Source: Irpex lacteus (taxonomy: Eukaryota; Basidiomycota; Agaricomycetes; Polyporales; Irpicaceae). From it: DNA of 13,558 nucleotides. This document shows, piece by piece, positions 8,415 through 13,558 of this stretch. The position numbers and the translations under genes were made by a program. The notes under the pieces are model-generated. The model was not told the DNA's origin. It worked only from the letters and a program-made list of their open reading frames with translations, and made no database searches. Location: contig MQVO02000239.1 in NCBI GenBank assembly GCA_001986395.2, positions 1-13,558 of the forward strand, in the 5' to 3' direction. Position 1 is the stretch's first letter. Every line of letters begins with the position of its first letter.

Positions 8415-8862
8415 CTATTTACCTTTACCTTGAAGGGTATAAGCAAGCTGAACCATTTCTATTAGTGAATCTTTTTCTTTCTGTCCACCTTGTGAAGATT
8501 GTATTACAATTTGTTTAAACACTGAATATTCTTCTTTTTTACAACTAAATGGTTGAACATAAGTATCTAAAAAAGGAATTACATTTTAATTATTTGTTTA
8601 TAACCTTTCAAAGTGTACACAAAATATGTCTGGAGATCCAGATTTTTCTACTACAGATCCACAATTAAATAATTCTTTAAATGAATATAATAATTCTAAA
8701 CCATTTTTATGTTGACTAACATTAAATACTGGTTGAATGTTACTCCATATTTAAAGTCTTTACCTATAGAAATAGATACAGAATTTGAACCTTCTCCTTC
8801 TGGCAAAAACCACCTAAAAAATAAAGGTAATTTGTATTTTGAATATCTTTTTTTATAATATT
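8415..8862 (-). pseudogene. Degenerate LAGLIDADG homing endonuclease (single motif)
   Basis: Minus-strand frames read LFFRWFLPEGEGSNSVSIS, then FNVSQHKNGLELLYSFKEL and NCGSVVEKSGSPDIF, then VIPFLDTYVQPFSCKKEEYS and LIEMVQLAYTLQGKGK before TAG at 8415. The FxxGEGS-like block is the LAGLIDADG helix with its catalytic acidic residue, and the ending AYTLQGKGK is typical of intron-encoded single-motif enzymes of the I-CreI type. At least three frame changes break it, two of them at runs of T or A. No start codon is clear. Such enzymes normally sit in introns read in the same direction as the host gene, but here the frame is antiparallel to the neighbouring rnl-like sequence, so it is probably a displaced fossil. 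Confidence 0.8.
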
Positions 8863-8889
8863 ACATTATGTTTCATATTTTTAATAAAT

Positions 8890-9360
8890 TCACAGCATAT
8901 TCACAACAGCAAGAAGTGATCGTGATAGGCGCTCCTATCACTTGAGGTTAAACAGCGTTTTAACCACTTTTTCTTCTAATGATTACAATTAAATATTATT
9001 AATTTCAGGGCATATTAATATTCCCTGCTGATTGCCCCATTGTAACATCTTTAAGATTGTCACTACTTTATTTTTTGGTAAAAATAAAATGAGTACTTAA
9101 AGCTTTTAGGGTGTTCCAGCATATCATCGAGTTTAATGAGGATCCTAAGGTAGCAAAATAAATTGGCCATTAAACTTATGATTAAATATAAAAAAGTAGA
9201 TAGTAAGACCCCTGTAATTTAACTAAAAATAGTTATTTATTAAAATTTAATTAATTTCTTTGGGGAAAACTAAGATTCAATCGTGTGTCCTGATACTGAC
9301 CTTTACTTTTGGGAGTACAATGTGAACCAAGAGGACACTCTCTATGTCCACAAAAAAGGG
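8890..9360 (+). rRNA. rnl: Large-subunit rRNA fragment, domain IV to early domain V
   Basis: The block GGATCCTAAGGTAGCAAAAT at about 9139-9158 matches the universally conserved GGTCCTAAGGTAGCGAAAT of domain IV, and AGATAGTAAGACCCCTGTAA at about 9198-9217 matches AAGACGGAAAGACCCCGTGAA. Between them there are only about 50 bases where bacteria have about 115, so helices around H69 to H71 are reduced or deleted. Upstream, TTCCCTGCTGATTGCCCC resembles the region before H63, and hairpins GTGATAGG-CGCT-CCTATCAC and GGTTAAA/TTTTAACC occur at 8908-8966. Ends are approximate. No domain I to III sequence was found in the window. It may be a fragmented functional rRNA piece or a decayed partial copy. 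Confidence 0.75.
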
Positions 9361-9407
9361 TATAAAATAATTATTTAAAACATGTATATTTATAATTGTT
9401 AATGTTG

Positions 9408-9608
9408 CTAAAGTTTACAATTATTAACTGCTTTACCTTTACCTATAGCTATAACTGAAGAAAATTCTAATTTTTGTACTGAATAGTAATCAAAACCTAA
9501 ATTACTTACTAAATACTTTTTTATTTCTATTAAAAGTGGTAACTGACTTTCTGTTAATTTTATTGGGCCCCCACTTGATTTAAAAAATTCATCCGATGTA
9601 GTTATAAT
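9408..9608 (-). pseudogene. LAGLIDADG endonuclease fragment (C-terminal half of a domain)
   Basis: A minus-strand frame of about 66 residues without a start contains LTESQLPLLIEIKKYLVSNL and GFDYYSVQKLEFSSVIAIGK. This pattern (LTxxQLPxLIxIKxYLxxNLGFDxYS, SSVIAI) is characteristic of two-motif LAGLIDADG endonucleases of fungal mitochondrial introns. The LAGLIDADG helices themselves are absent. The frame stops just after KAVNNCKL, where related proteins continue with NNSK and a long beta segment. It lies antiparallel between the two rnl-like blocks and is clearly a fragment. Confidence 0.7.
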
Positions 9609-9633
9609 TTATAATTATCAATCTTTAGCTACT

Positions 9634-9681
9634 CCCCCCAAAAAACTAGGAATTATAAATAATTCTAACTAGTTTTTGGGG
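9634..9681 (+). repeat. GAA-bulge palindrome, copy 8, reverse orientation
   Basis: Complete element with GAA on the left arm, TTATAA against TTCTAA, loop ATAA, ends CCCCCC and GGGG. It lies next to the endonuclease fragment and between the rnl-like blocks. Confidence 0.94.
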
Positions 9682-9934
9682 TAATGTAAAGAAAGAGTTA
9701 GCTAAATAATATAACTATTTCTTTAATTTAGAAGCTAACTAAGTAACTTAAATTAAATTTAATTTCATTGAATAAAGAAAGTCTAATACAATTATATAAT
9801 ATAATGAGTATTCTGTAGTAAAACTATTTGATAAGAGGGGGGGAGTGTAACTTATTTATTTTATTATAATTTAATTAGATTGTGATTCTTTTGTTTAACT
9901 CAGAAGAAATAAAAAAAAAATAAAAATTCTATCT
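9682..9934. other. Spacer between rnl-like blocks
   Basis: AT-rich, no gene. It contains a GTTAGCT...AGCTAAC stem (about 9698-9740, 29-base loop) and a seven-G tract at 9837-9843 in the context AGAGGGGGGGAG. None of the conserved peptidyl-transferase-centre sequences expected between the neighbouring rRNA blocks is present. Confidence 0.4.
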
Positions 9935-10060
9935 CTAGGAAATGAACAATTTAATTTTGGACATGTAAAGATTACTGTAACTATTCATAGCTCCAGCTAT
10001 AGCAACAGATATATTTTTAGTAGAATGCACATATTCATCATCTTTTTTATTAATGTTTAA
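9935..10060 (-). pseudogene. Family B DNA polymerase fragment of plasmid type
   Basis: A minus-strand frame of about 41 residues contains KNISVAIAGAMNSYSNLYMSK. Aligned without gaps to KTVSIPIAAATLSYARIHMAK of the polymerase fragment at 13053-13468, 9 of 21 residues match by eye and several others are conservative. This segment lies just before motif C in protein-primed family B polymerases encoded by linear mitochondrial plasmids. There is no start codon, motif C or remainder of the protein. It is a short fossil, antiparallel to the rnl-like sequence. Confidence 0.5.
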
Positions 10061-10267
10061 CTATTAATCCTGTAACGAAGTAGATCTAAAGTAAGCTATC
10101 AGTTATCGAGATGCTGAGATAACTGACTAAAATAAAAAAGATTATAATACATAATCCTCTTATTCCTAAATAAAAATACATTAATTTAATAAAAAGAATA
10201 ATAAAAAAAACAATTAAAGAAATTGGTATACAAACTTCTTCAGAAATAGGTAAAAAGAGAAAATAGA
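10061..10267. other. Spacer with hairpin before the rnl 3' block
   Basis: A perfect CAGTTATC/GATAACTG hairpin occurs at 10110-10135; it could be an rRNA helix but I cannot assign it. A short frame (about 10175-10266, KTIKEIGIQTSSEIGKKRK) has no start codon and no recognisable homology. Confidence 0.35.
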
Positions 10268-10460
10268 AACAATTAACTTCGCAGTGGGGGTTCCAAAGAG
10301 TTAAGATTAGTACTAGAGGACACGGGGTCCTAAGGGAATAAACTACCCATCCACAAAGTGGATGCTTAGAAAAGAAATAATTATTAATAAAAAGAATAGG
10401 TGAGCATTCACTGAGTAGAGCGAAGGGAATGAGGGGTATGATACTAAATAAAAAGATTGG
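10268..10460 (+). rRNA. rnl: Large-subunit rRNA fragment, sarcin-ricin loop and 3' end
   Basis: AGTACTAGAGGACACGGGG at about 10310-10328 is the sarcin-ricin loop region (consensus AGTACGAGAGGACCGG), with CGAG changed to CTAG. It is preceded by GCAGTGGGGGTTCC and followed by CCATCCACAAAGTGGATG, a clean hairpin, and by GAGCATTCACTGAGTAGAGCG, resembling the domain VI end (GCTGAAAGCATCTAAG). In bacteria about 600 bases containing the whole peptidyl-transferase centre separate this from the previous block. Here the intervening 950 bases hold foreign fragments instead. Ends are approximate. Confidence 0.75.
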
Positions 10461-10495
10461 TAAATATAGAAACTCATTAATTAATTAAAAAGAAT

Positions 10496-10542
10496 CCCCA
10501 AAAAACTAGGAATTAGAATTAATTCTAACTAGTTTTTTGGGG
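10496..10542 (+). repeat. GAA-bulge palindrome, copy 9, reverse orientation
   Basis: Complete element with CCCC/GGGG ends, GAA on the left arm and a TTAA centre, making it essentially the reverse complement of the copy at 7461. It lies just downstream of the rnl 3' block. Confidence 0.95.
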
Positions 10543-10543
10543 A

Positions 10544-10602
10544 GTGTCCTCCACTTGCTCACTAGAACCTATCAAAAAGTAAAGGTAAGTGGAGGAGGAC
10601 AC
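10544..10602 (+). terminator. Long hairpin after rnl 3' block
   Basis: GTGTCCTCCACTT (10544-10556) pairs with AAGTGGAGGAGGACAC (10587-10602) with a three-base bulge from a duplicated AGG. The loop is about 30 bases. Its place directly after the rRNA 3' end suggests 3' processing or termination, but that is inference; it could also be a palindromic repeat. Confidence 0.5.
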
Positions 10603-10629
10603 GATTGATCTATGCTTATAAACAATATT

Positions 10630-10676
10630 CCCCCGTGCCCTTTTTTAATTAAAAAATTAAAAAAAGGAGACGGGGG
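10630..10676 (+). terminator. Second hairpin after rnl, poly-T/poly-A type
   Basis: CCCCCGT pairs with ACGGGGG, then an internal mismatch, then TTTTTTAATT pairs with AATTAAAAAAA. The inner part resembles the palindromes at 230-254 and 12669-12695. Function is unknown. Confidence 0.5.
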
Positions 10677-11332
10677 AGGAACGTAGTGGTGGGGGTAGAA
10701 CTATTAATTTACTTAAACAAATCTTACGATAGGGTGCCAAAGGTACCCGTTGAGTCGATAGACGATTAGAAACTGAATAAATAAAAAAGAGAGGGTCCCC
10801 ACCTTTTTATTATTTATTTAGGAAGGGGAGCAGCATTACACATTTTAATGGATAATGATGAGGGGTAGGATAAATGAGTGTTTACAAAATAGGATAATAA
10901 AGTATACTGAACGGTAGTTAACTCATTAAAATAAATATAAAATTAGTGCTTACAATATGGAATCTTTGTATTTATAATTGAGCGGGTTATTAAAATTTAA
11001 TTAAATTAAATTTTAATTAGAACTCCCTAATTAAAATAATATAAATGTGTGATTATATTTATTTTCTTATTTATTATTATCTTTATTTATTACATTTACT
11101 CATTTGAACTCTAACAAAACTATTTTATATGCAAAATAAAAGAATAAAAATGTGATAAATATCTTTGAACTTTAGCAATAAATAATAATGAGTAAAGTTA
11201 AAGAATTAAGAAGGAGCGTAGCATATTATTAATTTAAATTAAAATATTATAATAAAATAATTATTTATATTTATTACATTCGCACAGGTCACTGTTCTCA
11301 TAATTATTTTATTATTTTATAATCCCGGGATA
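10677..11332. other. Spacer before the membrane ORF
   Basis: No recognisable gene. A GGGTGCC-AAA-GGTACCC hairpin lies at about 10734-10750. TTTAATTAAATTAAATTTTAATTA runs near 10995 are low complexity. In code 4 a 38-codon hydrophobic frame from ATG at about 11045 reads one TGA as Trp before a late TGA/TAA, but composition alone could give this. Confidence 0.35.
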
Positions 11333-11356
11333 ATTAATTATAACTAGTTTTTTTGG
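11333..11356 (+). repeat. Half palindrome fused to the start of the membrane ORF
   Basis: Only the right arm is present: ATTATAACTAG, T run, GG. The left CCCC-A arm is missing. The end of this arm runs directly into the coding frame that follows, so insertion or deletion here probably removed the true start of that gene. Confidence 0.8.
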
Positions 11357-11709
11357 ATGGACTTTCTCCTACTGCAAAGATAGGTGTTATGTCCGCAGGA
11401 GCTGTAATTGGTGGTAGTACAGTAACTGTTGCTAATGCTATCGGTAGTCTTTCTCAAAAGAAAATTGATAATGCTGTCGCGGCTTCTGCAGTAAAATCGG
11501 CTACACCTCCAACAACTCCTACTTCACCTCCCACATCCAAACCTGATAGTGGAGATGGACCGGCCGCTTTTTCAATTGAACCTGGGGCTGATTTAGATAC
11601 AGTTATGAGTTTATTAGATGCTAATCATATTTTACACATTTGTATATTATATTTACCTATTGCTTTAATGATTTTATATGTATCTACTATGGTAGTTGAA
11701 AATAAATGA
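11353..11709 (+). CDS. Plasmid-type membrane protein, 5'-truncated
   Basis: About 118 residues, opening DGLSPTAKIGVMSAGAVIGG. After a Gly/Ala-rich, possibly membrane-associated N-terminus come a Pro/Thr/Ser-rich linker (PPTTPTSPPTSKP), an acidic stretch (EPGADLDTVMSLLD) and a strong C-terminal membrane segment (ICILYLPIALMILYVSTMVV). This layout resembles small ORFs that accompany DNA polymerase on linear mitochondrial plasmids of basidiomycetes, recalled without a search. There is no ATG: in frame, a TAA at 11341 is followed by codons of the half palindrome, with TTG the only possible alternative start. The gene therefore looks truncated at its 5' end, although its remaining frame is intact, in contrast to the broken polymerases nearby. 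Confidence 0.6.
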   Translation: MDGLSPTAKIGVMSAGAVIGGSTVTVANAIGSLSQKKIDNAVAASAVKSATPPTTPTSPPTSKPDSGDGPAAFSIEPGADLDTVMSLLDANHILHICILYLPIALMILYVSTMVVENK

Positions 11710-11780
11710 AATTTAATATTATTAAATATATTTTTGGTGAAATAATAATTTAATTTTAAAGAGAAATAAAGAAAAAGTAA

Positions 11781-11910
11781 ATAATAAAGGATAGAGGCTG
11801 AGGTTGCGGATACCCGTATAGACCCTTTAACATATAGTGTAAGGTTGTCAAATACAATAATCACTAAAGTTTTTTTACTGGAATAACCAGGATCCTCTAT
11901 CCTTTATTAT
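11781..11910 (+). ncRNA. 17-bp inverted repeat enclosing about 96 bases
   Basis: ATAATAAAGGATAGAGG (11781-11797) is perfectly complementary to CCTCTATCCTTTATTAT (11894-11910). The enclosed sequence has a CGG-ATAC-CCG mini-hairpin and other possible pairs. AGAGGCTGA occurs at the inner edge of the left arm and again just outside the right arm (about 11914-11922). There is no coding frame. It could be a structured small RNA or the footprint of a palindromic or plasmid-terminal element. Confidence 0.6.
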
Positions 11911-11928
11911 CTGGAGAGGCTGAATTAA

Positions 11929-11998
11929 TAGCAATTAGAGGAATCGAACCTCTGTCTTGATTGTGTAAAATCACGCTAATCCCCTCAGCTAAATCGCT
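11929..11998 (-). tRNA. trnV: tRNA-Val (TAC), anticodon loop one base short
   Basis: On the minus strand, acceptor AGCGATT pairs with AATTGCT (one wobble), the D arm GCT/AGC is paired, and the T arm AGAGG, TTCGATT, CCTCT is perfect with discriminator A. The anticodon arm is TGATT, TTACAC, AATCA: a six-base loop. Adding one T to the run gives TTTACAC, the normal fungal mitochondrial Val loop with anticodon TAC. The same one-T shortage occurs in the Val-like copy at 7679, so either both share a real deletion or both T runs are miscounted. Confidence 0.8.
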
Positions 11999-11999
11999 T

Positions 12000-12262
12000 A
12001 TGCCTTTTTTTTTAGTTAGAACGAATAAATTTTAATTTGCTATTTTTTATTAAAGATATAATATATAAGATAAGATATATATAAAGATATCTGTATCAGA
12101 TAATAATAGTACTTTACACTTTTTTTTTTATTTGAGTATCCCTCCCCATATTATTTTATTTTATGTATTTTTTATCTTTATTTTTAATTCTAACTAGTTT
12201 TTTTGGGATAATGTATAAAATTAATTATCTTCTTTCTTTATCCAATTTGGATTTTAAAGGGC
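12000..12262. other. AT-rich spacer between trnV and trnH
   Basis: Low-complexity A/T sequence and T runs; it includes the half palindrome at 12184-12207. No gene seen. Confidence 0.5.
12184..12207 (+). repeat. Half copy of the GAA-bulge palindrome
   Basis: The right arm only: TTAATTCTAACTAG, seven T, GGG. Orientation matches the copies from 8341 onward. The left arm is missing, as at 11333, so loss of the same arm happened at least twice. Confidence 0.8.
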
Positions 12263-12336
12263 GGGCAGAATAAGAGATTCGAACTCTTTTCATCGTTGCC
12301 ACAAAACGTCATTCTACCAATTGAACTAATTCTACC
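12263..12336 (-). tRNA. trnH: tRNA-His (anticodon GTG)
   Basis: Acceptor GGTAGAA pairs with TTCTGCC (one wobble). The anticodon arm CGTT, loop TTGTGGC, AACG gives anticodon GTG with a normal seven-base loop. The T arm AAGAG, TTCGAAT, CTCTT is intact. The discriminator is C, the hallmark of tRNA-His. It is transcribed on the same strand as trnV. Confidence 0.92.
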
Positions 12337-12566
12337 TCTTTTATCCTTATTTATTTTATTAAAATAAAAAGGGGTTATATAATAATAATGATAATTTTAG
12401 AAGTTATATTTTTAACTCCCGTTATCTATACAAGCTTTTATTCTAACGGCCAATCTCTAAACAGTATTGGCTCAACTAAGGATAAATATATCTATTGTCT
12501 AATAATAATATAAGTTATAGCCAGATAGTTTTATATAAAAAAATATATAAAAGATAGATAAATTAA
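12337..12566. other. AT-rich spacer at a strand switch
   Basis: Between minus-strand trnH and plus-strand tRNA-like sequences. AT-rich with short repeats of ATAATAATA; no gene or clear promoter motif recognised. Confidence 0.45.
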
Positions 12567-12633
12567 AGCAAGATGGTGTAATAGGTGTAACACGCATGTC
12601 TTTTTAATATATGTTCAAATCATATTTTTGCTA
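12567..12633 (+). pseudogene. tRNA-Leu-like sequence with shortened anticodon arm
   Basis: Acceptor AGCAAGA pairs with TTTTGCT, the D arm GTGTAATAGGTGTAACAC is well formed, and the T arm ATATG, TTCAAAT, CATAT is perfect, resembling fungal mitochondrial class II tRNA-Leu. Only 15 bases (GCATGTCTTTTTAAT) lie between the D and T arms where at least 22 are needed, so the anticodon arm plus variable loop is cut down and no credible anticodon can be formed without sharing bases. Probably a tRNA with an internal deletion. A complete tRNA-Leu (TAA) exists at 257. Confidence 0.65.
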
Positions 12634-12703
12634 TCCAGAATTTTAGCTTAAAGGTAGAGTATGTCACTCCCCTTTTTTTTTATATAAAAAAAAGGATGGA
12701 TAG
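12631..12703 (+). pseudogene. tRNA-like remnant with poly-T/poly-A hairpin insert
   Basis: CTATCCA (12631-12637) pairs perfectly with TGGATAG (12697-12703) and the total is tRNA length, 73 bases. Inside is a tRNA box-A-like stretch, TTTAGCTTAAAGGTAGAGT. Where the anticodon and T arms should be there is a C-T-run/A-run-G hairpin (about 12669-12695), and no TTCRA T-loop exists. It overlaps the end of the tRNA-Leu-like sequence by three bases. Reads as a tRNA whose 3' half was replaced by the palindrome. Amino acid identity is unclear. Confidence 0.45.
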
Positions 12704-12728
12704 TTTAATTCTTTGTAATTTTAAAACC

Positions 12729-12800
12729 GGGATTATAGTTTAGTTGGTAAAACATAGACCTTGCACGTCTAAATAATGAGTTAAAATCTCATTGATTCCA
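12729..12800 (+). tRNA. trnA: tRNA-Ala (anticodon TGC)
   Basis: Acceptor GGGATTA pairs with TGATTCC (two G-T wobbles). D stem GTTT/AAAC. Anticodon arm TAGAC, loop CTTGCAC, GTCTA gives TGC. The T arm ATGAG/CTCAT is paired but its loop is TTAAAAT, lacking the usual C56. Discriminator A. All stems are intact, so probably functional. Confidence 0.9.
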
Positions 12801-12842
12801 TATAAAATTGGTTTATAAATCTTTATTATATCTCTTTTCTTA

Positions 12843-12909
12843 GCCTTTATTGTGAAATGGTAGAGCAATACATTGAACCTGTATTAGTATAGGTTCAACT
12901 AATTTATCC
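12843..12909 (+). pseudogene. tRNA-Phe-like (GAA) with broken 3' half
   Basis: The 5' half looks normal: GCCTTTA, D arm GTGAAATGGTAGAGC, anticodon arm ATACA, loop TTGAACC, TGTAT with anticodon GAA. A GGTTCAAC T-loop-like motif follows, but the T stem does not pair in the normal register (an alternative ATTAG/CTAAT has an 11-base loop), and the 3' end TTTATCC does not pair with the acceptor 5' strand. Probably a tRNA-Phe copy whose 3' part has been replaced; a complete tRNA-Phe would be expected elsewhere in the genome. Confidence 0.55.
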
Positions 12910-13052
12910 TTTTTTTTAATTAAAAACTTTTTTTAGATAACTAGTATTTTTGGTTGTTAATTATTAAATTGGTTAAAAGTATTTGTGTATTCATCATAAT
13001 AACCTTAAAGTCTTGCCTTTACGTGGTGCTTTGGCCTTATCTTTGTGTTTAA
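12910..13052. other. Short spacer before the polymerase fragment
   Basis: It begins with a partial T-run/A-run palindrome (about 12907-12925). A plus-strand frame just before 13053 (NLKVLPLRGALALSLCLND) is open in another frame from the polymerase and might be a shifted upstream part of it, but I cannot confirm this. Confidence 0.3.
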
Positions 13053-13468
13053 ATGATTCTAGGTCCCTTTCACACTACAGAAAGAAATGTTGCTAAATTA
13101 ATCTTAAATAGTTTAAAAGGTAGATTTGGTATGGATTTCTCAAAGAGTGTAACGAGATTCATTGACTGTAAAACACATGATTTAGTATCTGTTACTAGAA
13201 TTCTAAAAAGTTCTATAGAGATGGATAAAGACCTTTTTTAGATACATTTAAATTAGATATAGATAAAGAAATTTGTAAAAATTTTGGTGTTGATTATATT
13301 AAAGCTTTAAATATGGGTCTTTTGAAGAGAAAACAACAAAAGGAACATATAAAAACTGTATCTATCCCTATAGCTGCAGCTACATTATCTTATGCAAGAA
13401 TACATATGGCTAAACTAATGACAGATATTTTAAATAGATCCTCAATTTATTCAAAAGGAGGAAAATAA
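13053..13468 (+). pseudogene. dpo: Broken family B DNA polymerase of linear-plasmid type
   Basis: Two frames join at a T run near 13227-13233. The first, from 13053, contains VAKLILNSLKGRFGMD, the motif B region (KxxxNSxYG). The second, to TAA at 13466-13468, contains KTVSIPIAAATLSYARIHMA. Protein-primed family B polymerases of fungal linear mitochondrial plasmids have a Tyr in motif B (NSLYG); here it is Lys, removing a residue needed for nucleotide selection. The frame ends after SSIYSKGGK, where the motif C (YxDTDS) with its catalytic aspartates should follow. The N-terminal exonuclease and terminal-protein parts are also missing. It is about 138 residues of a protein usually several hundred or more long: a non-functional plasmid fossil. 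Confidence 0.85.
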
Positions 13469-13558
13469 CCTAGGGGTTGATAATGCGAACAAGAACATTT
13501 ATCACTTTCGAGGGAGATGTAATTTATTACTTTTCTCAAACTAGAGTAAGTAACCTAA

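Noticed and set aside
11625..11864. Minus-strand 79-codon frame
   Set aside because: It overlaps the membrane ORF antisense and runs into the inverted-repeat hairpin; no recognisable features.
4390..12207. CRISPR-like repeat array
   Set aside because: The repeats are palindromes scattered at irregular distances in both orientations, with no regular spacers and no associated genes.
257..12800. Chytrid-type 5' tRNA editing
   Set aside because: Acceptor stems of the sound tRNAs (Leu, Met, Glu, Pro, Val, His, Ala) pair at the first three positions, allowing wobble, so no editing is needed.

Overview
The window looks like part of a fungal mitochondrial genome, most likely a basidiomycete. The DNA is AT-rich. 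It carries a complete small-subunit rRNA with fungal-mitochondrial core sequences, pieces of a large-subunit rRNA, organellar tRNAs on both strands, LAGLIDADG endonuclease remnants, a broken reverse transcriptase, and debris of linear mitochondrial plasmids (family B DNA polymerase and a plasmid-type membrane ORF). One hidden ORF on the minus strand makes sense only if TGA is Trp (genetic code 4). The fungal assignment is firm; the basidiomycete guess rests on genes lying on both strands and on the plasmid debris.

Layout. 1-700: tRNA cluster on the plus strand (Leu-TAA, Met-CAT, Glu-TTC, Pro-TGG). 700-4400: a reverse transcriptase reading frame broken by at least six frame changes, flanked 3' by a strongly structured RNA that may be the intron or retroelement RNA it belongs to. 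4400-5290: spacer with palindromes. 5295-7003: rns on the minus strand, with a palindrome inside it. 7081-7378: a lysine/asparagine-rich code-4 ORF resembling rps3, on the minus strand just upstream of rns. 7500-8400: spacer with a second tRNA-Val-like sequence. 8400-10500: rnl-like blocks on the plus strand (domain IV and the sarcin-ricin/3' end) separated by minus-strand fragments of two homing endonucleases and a DNA polymerase; no peptidyl-transferase centre was found. 10500-11700: strong hairpins, then a plasmid-type membrane ORF that begins inside a half palindrome. 11780-13000: a 17-bp inverted-repeat hairpin, tRNA-Val and tRNA-His (minus), tRNA-Ala (plus), and three degenerate tRNA-like sequences. 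13053-13468: a second, broken DNA polymerase fragment.

The most striking feature is a family of about eleven copies of a 42-49 bp palindrome with a conserved three-base asymmetry. That asymmetry gives each copy a direction. Copies left of about 7.7 kb point one way and copies right of 8.3 kb the other, so near rns and rnl each reads the same way relative to transcription. Several protein frames and three tRNA anticodon loops are off by one base next to homopolymer runs. Homopolymer errors in the assembly are therefore a serious alternative to true gene decay.
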